Of a stretch of 64,000 nucleotides of DNA, positions 55,285 to 64,000 are shown piece by piece. The number at the start of each line of letters is the position of its first letter. Position 1 is the first letter of the stretch. The translations under genes were made by a program, and so were the position numbers. The DNA lies in contig LR782234.1 of NCBI GenBank assembly GCA_902825215.1, positions 806,001 to 870,000 on the forward strand, in the 5' to 3' direction. The notes beneath the pieces were generated by a model. That model was not told where the DNA came from and made no database searches. It worked only from the letters and a program-made list of their open reading frames with translations. This DNA is from Pseudomonas fluorescens (lineage in GTDB: Bacteria; Pseudomonadota; Gammaproteobacteria; Pseudomonadales; Pseudomonadaceae).

Positions 55285-55673
55285 TGGTGGAGCCGGGGGG
55301 ATTTGAACCCCCGTCCGCCAGTACTCCGCTGTCGGTACTACATGCGTAGCCGTGTCTATTAAGTTAACCCTCAGCGACCCGACGGGCAGGGTGCTTTGGG
55401 CGAGTTGTGTAAGTTTTAGCCGCTTCGTCCACAACGTACTGCACGGCGATTCTGTTCTATATGACAATCATTTCGGGTTTACAGACATCCCCTGATGATT
55501 GCTGGACCCGAAGGTACCAGGAGCATTGTCAGCTGCAATTAAGCAGCGAGAGCAACACCGTATTGGTCGTCATTGGCAACTATAAGTAGTTGCAACAGTG
55601 GATTTACGACTTCTGTTACCAAGTCGGCATGCACCTAGAGTTTCGCAACCGGCGTCGAATCCTAAACGGCCCC
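55285..55673 (-). ncRNA. ssrA: Transfer-messenger RNA (tmRNA)
   Basis: About 389 bases. The 5' end GGGGCCGTTTAGGATTCGAC at 55,673 pairs with the 3' acceptor strand CCGGCTCC before ACCA at 55,285, and the T-arm GGTTCAAATCC is intact. The tag frame (55,539-55,577) reads ANDDQYGVALAA then TAA, matching Pseudomonas tags. tmRNA with SmpB frees ribosomes stalled on broken messages and marks the peptide for proteolysis. Its 3' end is the attachment site of the adjoining island. Confidence 0.95.
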
Positions 55674-55769
55674 GAACTCATTGCCCGGTGAATCTGTTCG
55701 GGCAACAAGCGTGCACAGTGTACGTCAAAACCCGAGTGAGGCCAACCCGAAGGTTGGCCTCGAAAACGA

Positions 55770-56045
55770 TCAGTTACGCGTCGGGTTACGGATCTGCATC
55801 TTGCTGATGATGCCGTTGGTAACCTCAATGCATTCCTTGTCGTTGCCGGACGCCTGGGCCGCAGTGGCTTTTTCCTGTGCGTCCTTGATGTTATTCATGG
55901 AGCTTTCAGGAAGGGACGGCTGGCTAGTGACGAAATCTTTGATGCTTTGAAGATTCCCGGCACAAAGGTCTTTGTCCGCCGCGAACACCGGCGAGGCCAG
56001 AAGTGCACCAGTGATAAACAATCCAGCAATTGCAGAATGCTTCAT
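55770..56045 (-). CDS. Small exported two-cysteine protein A
   Basis: 91 residues; the start MKHSAIAGLFITGALLASPV is a signal peptide ending near VFA-AD. The mature part of about 68 residues has one Cys in DLCAGNLQSIKDF and one in NDKECIEVTNGII, likely a disulfide, and is otherwise helical. It is homologous in layout to the next gene. Function unknown; probably periplasmic. The ATG has GGAGA upstream. Confidence 0.8.
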   Translation of the reverse strand: MKHSAIAGLFITGALLASPVFAADKDLCAGNLQSIKDFVTSQPSLPESSMNNIKDAQEKATAAQASGNDKECIEVTNGIISKMQIRNPTRN

Positions 56046-56250
56046 GGGTATCTCCTTGAACGATGGGGGCTCGGTGCTGCCGGACGGTCTGGCGGCGATG
56101 CCGAGGTCAAGACAAGTCAGGTCAGTATAGGACCTGTTGGGTTGACCGCTTCGCTGCGCAGGAATTCGGTTTTATTTGCAACGAATGTTAAAAGGCCAGC
56201 TCAACCGAGCAGTGCCGATTCAGCCGACCCGCCATAGGTCGGCTCAGGAA

Positions 56251-56532
56251 TCATTTTTTGGTGTCACCCGTAGCATTTTGAATGTCCAGCAACGTTTGCT
56301 GGGTTTCAGCGAGACAGTCATCAATCTTGCCTTGCGCCTTCAATGCACGGGCCTTGCTGACGCTGGCCGAAACGCGCGAGTTCAGATCGGGGGAGGTCTG
56401 ATATTGCGCCTTGGCGTTATCGATTCTCTGCAGATTGGCATCGCACAAATCGGCAGGTTTTTCAGCGGCGAACGAAGCCGACGCCATCATTGAGGCAGTG
56501 ACAAACAGACCCAACATCACAGAGCGGTTCAT
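56251..56532 (-). CDS. Small exported two-cysteine protein B
   Basis: 93 residues from the ATG at 56,532 (AGGAGA upstream). It has a signal peptide MNRSVMLGLFVTASMMASAS ending near FA-AE. The mature chain has Cys in DLCDANLQRIDNA and DDCLAETQQTLL, spaced as in protein A, and the two share the CxxNLQxI motif. The pair probably arose by tandem duplication. Function unknown. It lies between ssrA and the lactate operon, on the same strand as the latter but about 110 bases beyond its end. Confidence 0.8.
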   Translation of the reverse strand: MNRSVMLGLFVTASMMASASFAAEKPADLCDANLQRIDNAKAQYQTSPDLNSRVSASVSKARALKAQGKIDDCLAETQQTLLDIQNATGDTKK

Positions 56533-56644
56533 GTGTATCTCCTTGAACTGAGGGTTCAGACTTCGCTGACCGTTGAACAGGCCCCGAATGGTCCGGGGCA
56601 TGTGCAGTGGACTGCCGTCTTGTTCAAGGGTTCTGATTTTTTCT

Positions 56645-59451
<2,807 letters not shown>

Positions 59452-59455
<4 letters not shown>

Positions 59456-60123
59456 TGATCCTCCAGAATCAGCACGACCAGATCTTTCGGGCCATGCGCG
59501 CCATACGCCAGCACCTGCTCAATATCGGCGGTTTTCGACGGGCCGGAGACCAGCAGCGCGTTGGTCGGCATGCCTTGCGCCCATTCGAATTCCGCTTGCA
59601 CCTGGTAGAAGTTATCGCGAATTTCGCTGGCCTTGAGCAGGGCGAAATGCACCGGCGGCACCAGGCTCATCAAGCGTGGCTCTTCGCGAGTTGGCCAGAT
59701 AATCAGGCTGCCAGTCGCGGCGATGGCGCCGAGGGTGCCGGTAAGGCTGGCCGGGGTGTCGTTGAACAGTTCGGCTTTCCATTCTTCCACCGGCCGGTCG
59801 TAGGATTTCAGCGCGGGCAGCCCGGGATTGTTCGCCCAGTGTTGTGTGATCCGTTGCCCGTGCGGTGTCGTCGGTGCGATCAGCAGACTCGGCAACTGGC
59901 GATCGCGCAGCAATTGCGCGAGCAGCGCCGGCCATGCTTCGGCCGAGGTCAGATGGATTTCGGTGTGTACCGCTTCCATCAATTTGCGCAATTGCGGGAT
60001 GCGCTGTTCGGCGCTGTAGGTGTAAGGCTGCGTCACCAGATCGACGTCGAAGTTGTCGGCGATTGGCGTGGTGCCCGCCAGACTTTTCCTCAGTTTGCCG
60101 AGGATATTGTGCTTGGCGCTCAT
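59452..60123 (-). CDS. lutC: L-lactate utilisation protein C (LutC/YkgG)
   Basis: 223 residues from the ATG at 60,123, whose ATGA overlaps the lutB stop; longer frames upstream lie inside lutB. The LUD domain shows SAKHNILGKLRKSLAG at the start, LTGTLGAIAATGSLIIWPTR and LVPPVHFALLKASEIRDNF. LutC completes the LutABC complex that oxidises L-lactate in species lacking or supplementing LldD. Coupling to its neighbours by ATGA on both sides supports fixed stoichiometry. Confidence 0.88.
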
Positions 60124-61577
60124 CAACGATCTCCCTGTTTGGCCAGATGCTCGCGGGCCATGTCGTGCAATGAGCGAGCGGCGGGTTTCGGTGCGCTGTG
60201 GTTTTGCGTCCACGGGCCGACATTTTTCGGCGTGAGCGCGCGCAGCCGGGTGGCGAAGAAACCGAACAGGCGATACAGCGTCGGCGAGCTGTTGAGTTTC
60301 GCCCAGGCGTTCCAGATGAAGCGCTCCTTGCGCGAATACTTGCTGCCCTGGCCGCGCATCACTTGATGCGGCGAGTCCGGCGCTTTGACGTTCTCTTCGC
60401 GCAAGCGGCGCAGAATGGCCGGGATCGGAATTTTCACCGGACACACTTCACCGCAGGCGCCGCACAGCGAGGACGCGCTCGGGTGGTCCGGGACTTTCGC
60501 CAGGCCGACCATGTGCGGGGTGATGATTTTGCCGATCGGCCCAGGGTAGACCTCGCCATAGGTGTGGCCGCCGACGCGGGTGTACACCGGGCAATGGTTC
60601 ATGCAGGCGCCGCAGCGGATGCAGTTGAGGGTCTGGCGCAATTCACTGTCGGCGAAGGCCTGGCTGCGGCCGTTGTCGAGCAGCACCAGATGCACTTCCT
60701 GCGGGCCGTCGAGTTCGTGTTCCTTGCGCGGGCCGGAGATCATGTTGACGTAGGTGGTGATCGGAATACCCAGCGCCGAGCGGGTCAGCAGGGACAGCAA
60801 CGGCACCACGTCGCGCAGGTTTTCCACGACTTTTTCGATGCCGGTGACGGCGATGTGCACCGGCGGCACGCTGGTGGTCATGCGCCCGTTGCCTTCGTTT
60901 TCCACCAGCAGCAGGGTGCCGGTCTCGGCCACGGCGAAGTTGACGCCGGAAACGCCAATGTCCGCTTCGAAGAATTTCTGCCGCAAGACTTTGCGACCGA
61001 TCTGAATGAGTTGGTCAACGTCCTTGGTGTACTCCACGCCAAGTTTGTCGTGGAACAAGGACGCGACCTGACCGGCATTCTTGTGGATCGCCGGCATAAT
61101 GATGTGTGAAGGCTTCTCGTGGTCGAGCTGGACGATGTATTCCCCCATGTCGGACTCCAGACATTCAATGTCCCGAGCCTCGAGGAAATGGTTCATCTCC
61201 ATCTCTTCGCTGACCATCGATTTGCCCTTGATCACTTGCCGCGCCTCGTGAGCGCGGATGATCGAGAGGACGATGCCATTGGCTTCGTCCACCGTTTCCG
61301 CCCAGTGCACTGTCACACCGTTGCGGGTCAGGTTCTGTTCCAGTTGCTCGAGCAGGTCGGGCAATTTGGACAATGCGCGGGCCTTGATCGAATTGCCCAG
61401 TGCGCGCAAATGTTCTCGTTCATGGGCATCACTGAAAGCGGCGGCGCGCTTGGTCATCAGTGAGTCCATGGCAGTGCGGAAGTTGTTCCTTAACTGCTGG
61501 TCACCCAAGGCGTTGTGCGCCCGTGTGCGGAAATCTTCTTCTACGGCGACCGTAGGAATAATCGTCGAGGTGCTCAT
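60123..61577 (-). CDS. lutB: L-lactate utilisation iron-sulfur protein B (LutB/YkgF)
   Basis: 484 residues from the ATG at 61,577 with GGAGG upstream. An N-terminal LUD/DUF162-like part (MEMNHFLEARDIECLESDMG, YIVQLDHEKPSHIIMPAIHK) precedes two 4Fe-4S motifs, CIRCGACMNHCPVYT and CGACGEVCPVKIPIP. It carries electrons in the LutABC L-lactate oxidase. Both ends overlap neighbours by ATGA. Confidence 0.9.
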   Translation of the reverse strand: MSTSTIIPTVAVEEDFRTRAHNALGDQQLRNNFRTAMDSLMTKRAAAFSDAHEREHLRALGNSIKARALSKLPDLLEQLEQNLTRNGVTVHWAETVDEANGIVLSIIRAHEARQVIKGKSMVSEEMEMNHFLEARDIECLESDMGEYIVQLDHEKPSHIIMPAIHKNAGQVASLFHDKLGVEYTKDVDQLIQIGRKVLRQKFFEADIGVSGVNFAVAETGTLLLVENEGNGRMTTSVPPVHIAVTGIEKVVENLRDVVPLLSLLTRSALGIPITTYVNMISGPRKEHELDGPQEVHLVLLDNGRSQAFADSELRQTLNCIRCGACMNHCPVYTRVGGHTYGEVYPGPIGKIITPHMVGLAKVPDHPSASSLCGACGEVCPVKIPIPAILRRLREENVKAPDSPHQVMRGQGSKYSRKERFIWNAWAKLNSSPTLYRLFGFFATRLRALTPKNVGPWTQNHSAPKPAARSLHDMAREHLAKQGDR

Positions 61578-62398
61578 TGCGCACCTCCGGTTCGTTGCCA
61601 CAGGAAGCTCGCCAGGTGTTGCCCGCGCAGTGCTTCCCGTTGTTTCTCCAGTGCGCCGTTGATGTTCATCAGGCAGCCACAGTCGGCACTGAGTACCTGG
61701 TGCGCGCCGGATTCCTTCAGCGCGCGGGTCTTGTCAGCCACCATCGCCCCGGAAATGTCTGGCATACGGACGCTGAATGTTCCGCCGAAGCCACAGCATT
61801 CGCTTTCGTGGTCGTGGTTGACCCGCTCCACATTGCTCAACTGCGCCAACAACTCGCGGCCGTGCAGGTGGGTGTTCATTTCGCGGCGTGCCGAACACGA
61901 GGTGTGCAGCGCGACTTTCACCGGTTCGCCGCTGTCCTTGAGCTGCACCTTGCAGACGAACAGCAGGAACTCGGCCAGTTCATAGGTGCGGGCCGCGAGG
62001 GCCTGCACCTGTTTCAGCGTTTCCGGCTCATCCTTGAACAAGTCGGCGTAATGCTCGCGCAGCATGCCGGCGCAGGAACCCGACGGCACCACCACCGGAT
62101 AATCCCCGGCAAACAGCGCCAGTTGCGAGCGCGCCACGGTCCGCGCCTGCTCGGTGTAACCCGAGGTGTAGGCCGGTTGCCCGCAGCAGCTCTGCCCTTG
62201 CGGATACTCGACCCGAATGCCTTCGCGCTCCAGCAAGTGGATCGCGTCCATCCCGGCTTCGGGGTAGAACAGATCAACCACACACGTGCCGAACAGGTAA
62301 ACCCGCGACGGTTTCTCGCTGGGGTATTGCCGAGGTTCGGGCAGTGGCGGCGCCACGCGGGTCGCGTTTGGCACAGCGTTGTAAAAAAGCTCGCTCAT
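61574..62398 (-). CDS. lutA: L-lactate utilisation protein A (LutA/YkgE)
   Basis: 274 residues with two CCG (heterodisulfide-reductase-type) domains: GTCVVDLFYPEAG then GQSCCGQPAYTSGYTEQ in the first, and HTSCSARREMN then ESECCGFGGTFSVRMPD in the second. These cysteines bind an unusual Fe-S centre. It partners LutB and LutC. The gene lies 149 bases after the permease and begins the tightly coupled part of the operon. Confidence 0.9.
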   Translation of the reverse strand: MSELFYNAVPNATRVAPPLPEPRQYPSEKPSRVYLFGTCVVDLFYPEAGMDAIHLLEREGIRVEYPQGQSCCGQPAYTSGYTEQARTVARSQLALFAGDYPVVVPSGSCAGMLREHYADLFKDEPETLKQVQALAARTYELAEFLLFVCKVQLKDSGEPVKVALHTSCSARREMNTHLHGRELLAQLSNVERVNHDHESECCGFGGTFSVRMPDISGAMVADKTRALKESGAHQVLSADCGCLMNINGALEKQREALRGQHLASFLWQRTGGAQ

Positions 62399-62498
62399 CA
62401 GGCGTGTCTCCGGGTGGTCCCGGTTATCCGTCTGCGGCGGCTGCTGAATATAAAGATCATTGCTTTCAACAGCCTTACAGACCCGGTGGTGAATGGCT

Positions 62499-62522
62499 GA
62501 CGCCGGATCACGGGCCGGCGTC
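62499..62522. other. Intercistronic hairpin between lldP and lutA
   Basis: GACGCCGG, 8-base loop, CCGGCGTC, with no T tract. It probably stabilises or partly ends the lldP message, setting a lower level for lutABC-dld. Confidence 0.5.
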
Positions 62523-62547
62523 GGTTATTGCTGTGTTGCTTGTAGGC

Positions 62548-64000
62548 TTAATGCACCAGCATGCCAGTGAACCAGTAGGCCTGAGCCAAGGTGATCAAAC
62601 CGACGATCGTTGCAAAGAATAGGCTGTGCTTGAGGGTGAAGCGGAACAGATCAGATTCCTTGCCCACCAGCCCGGTCGCGGCGCAGGCCACGGCGATCGA
62701 TTGCGGCGAGATCATTTTGCCGGTCACGCCGCCGCTGGTATTGGCGGCTACCAGCAGGGTGTCGTTGACGCCGATCTGGTGCGCGGTGGTCGCTTGCAGC
62801 GAACTGAACAGCGCGTTGGATGAGGTATCGGAACCGGTGAGGAACACGCCCAGCCAGCCGAGGAACGGCGAAAAGAACGGGAATGCGGCGCCAGTGCCGG
62901 CCAGTACCAGGGCCATCGTCGATGACATGCCTGAGTAGTTGGTGACGAAGGCGAACGCCAGCACCATGCCGATCGACAGAATCGGCCAGCGCAGTTCGTA
63001 AAAGGTTTCTTTCAAAGTGGTCAGACCAGTTTTGAAGTTGATCTTCAGGACCAGCATCGAAATCAGCGCAGAGAAGAAAATCGCCGTGCCGGTGGCGGAA
63101 ATCGGGTCGAGTTTGAACACCGCTGGAATGGCGGTCGGGTTGGCCACGATCGGCGCAGTCTTGATCACCAGTTGATCAAGGTGCGGAATCGCGAAGTTGA
63201 ACACCCAGTTGTACATCGAGCCGCCCGCAGCGAACATCGCTTTGAAAGGCTTCAGCGTCCAGATCGTCACCAACACAGTAAGAATCAGAAACGGCGACCA
63301 CGCCTTGATGATTTCCCCGAGGCTGTAAGGCGAAGCCACGGTGGTGCGCTTCTGGCCGAAACCGCCGACGCTGGCGCTGACTACCGAAGCGGCAACGGCA
63401 CCGACGATATGCTGCCCGGCGGCACGTTTTGGCTGCCAGATTTTCAGGAACAGCGTCAGGGAAATCAGGCTGGCCAAGGCCGAGGTGATGTCCGGCAGTT
63501 CCGGGCCGATGAAGTTCGACGTGAAGTACTGCGTGATGGCGAAGCTCAAGCCTGCGACCAGCGCGGCCGGCCAGGTTTCGCGCACGCCGCGCAGGCCGTC
63601 CATCATGAACACCAGCCAGAACGGCACGAACAGCGACAGCAGCGGCAGTTGGCGACCGGTCATGGCGCCGATCTTGAAGGCGTCGATACCGGTGACTTGA
63701 CCGGCGACGATGATCGGAATCCCCAGGGCGCCGAAGGCTACCGGTGCCGTGTTGGCAATCAGGCACAGGCCGGCGGCGTACAAGGGATTGAAACCCAGGC
63801 CCACCAACAACGCAGCGGTGATCGCCACGGGAGCGCCGAAACCGGCGGCGCCTTCGAGGAATGCACCGAAGCAGAAGCCGATCAGCAGCACTTGCAGGCG
63901 CTGGTCGTCAGTGATCGACAGCACCGAGCTGCGGATGACTTCGAACTGGCCACTCTTGACCGTCAATTTGTAGAGGAACACCGCCGCGACAATGATCCAG
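62548..64000 (-). CDS. lldP: L-lactate permease LldP, 5' end outside the window
   Basis: 484 C-terminal codons are present; the frame runs off the right edge, and complete LldP has about 560 residues. It is a membrane protein of the LctP family: [60 protein letters not shown], and the end [13 protein letters not shown]. It imports L- and D-lactate with protons and supplies the lutABC and dld products encoded downstream. Any LldR-type regulator would be beyond the edge. Confidence 0.93.
   Translation of the reverse strand, partial: WIIVAAVFLYKLTVKSGQFEVIRSSVLSITDDQRLQVLLIGFCFGAFLEGAAGFGAPVAITAALLVGLGFNPLYAAGLCLIANTAPVAFGALGIPIIVAGQVTGIDAFKIGAMTGRQLPLLSLFVPFWLVFMMDGLRGVRETWPAALVAGLSFAITQYFTSNFIGPELPDITSALASLISLTLFLKIWQPKRAAGQHIVGAVAASVVSASVGGFGQKRTTVASPYSLGEIIKAWSPFLILTVLVTIWTLKPFKAMFAAGGSMYNWVFNFAIPHLDQLVIKTAPIVANPTAIPAVFKLDPISATGTAIFFSALISMLVLKINFKTGLTTLKETFYELRWPILSIGMVLAFAFVTNYSGMSSTMALVLAGTGAAFPFFSPFLGWLGVFLTGSDTSSNALFSSLQATTAHQIGVNDTLLVAANTSGGVTGKMISPQSIAVACAATGLVGKESDLFRFTLKHSLFFATIVGLITLAQAYWFTGMLVH

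Overview
The window looks like chromosomal DNA of a fluorescent-group Pseudomonas. The support is: high GC with typical Pseudomonas codon use; Pseudomonas REP palindromes (GTGGGAGCGAGCCTGCTCGC type); a tmRNA whose tag reads ANDDQYGVALAA; a 639-residue McpS-like chemoreceptor; a DUF6124-like small protein; and a lactate operon of the lldP-lutABC-dld type.

Bases 1-18,200 are ordinary core or flexible chromosome: the end of mdaB, a LysR regulator and an NAD(P)-dependent epimerase-like protein; a GntP-type permease, RpiR-type regulator and D-aminoacylase operon (N-acyl-D-amino acid use); a glyoxalase-fold protein; an AraC regulator divergent from a three-gene operon (AGPS-like flavoprotein, GlpD-like dehydrogenase, FGGY kinase); a 132-bp tandem REP array; a chemoreceptor; a membrane histidine phosphatase coupled to a PAP2 phosphatase; and a GNAT acetyltransferase.

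Bases 18,300-32,600 are a defence locus. It holds an Mrr-type enzyme broken by a +1 frameshift, an AlbA_2/Schlafen-type ATP-binding protein with an 11-bp tandem repeat, a decayed SNF2 helicase tail, and a type I restriction-modification operon (hsdM, hsdS, two DUF262 GmrSD-like genes, hsdR, a YgjP-like metallopeptidase). hsdM carries a one-base frameshift. The DUF262 pair sits between hsdS and hsdR, with overlapping reading frames.

Bases 32,600-55,290 look like a genomic island inserted at the 3' end of the tmRNA gene. The P4-type integrase (53,842-55,098) abuts ssrA. Paired GGGATACCA/TGGAATACC arm-like sites with the same 12-bp spacing lie near both ends. A diverged copy of the ssrA 3' end plus its terminator lies at about 32,600. 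The cargo is a detoxification and efflux set: NmrA protein, two GST-family proteins, MarR, NTF2-like protein, TetR, a truncated mexT-like LysR gene, mexEF-oprN-like pump, second TetR, two alpha/beta hydrolases, a quinone oxidoreductase and an MFS exporter. Three families of palindromic operators can be read in the intergenic DNA. The integrase-proximal end (49,150-53,750) holds a compact module: DUF3987 protein, small protein, Integrase_1-type recombinase and a core-binding-domain-like protein, all with overlapping frames. Two inverted, matching TGTCGCC iteron-like arrays flank or overlap it, with three strong hairpins nearby.

Bases 55,285-64,000 return to the core chromosome: ssrA, two small secreted two-cysteine paralogues, and the lactate operon read leftward (lldP, lutA, lutB, lutC, dld), with ATGA overlaps between the last four genes. 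lldP runs off the right edge.
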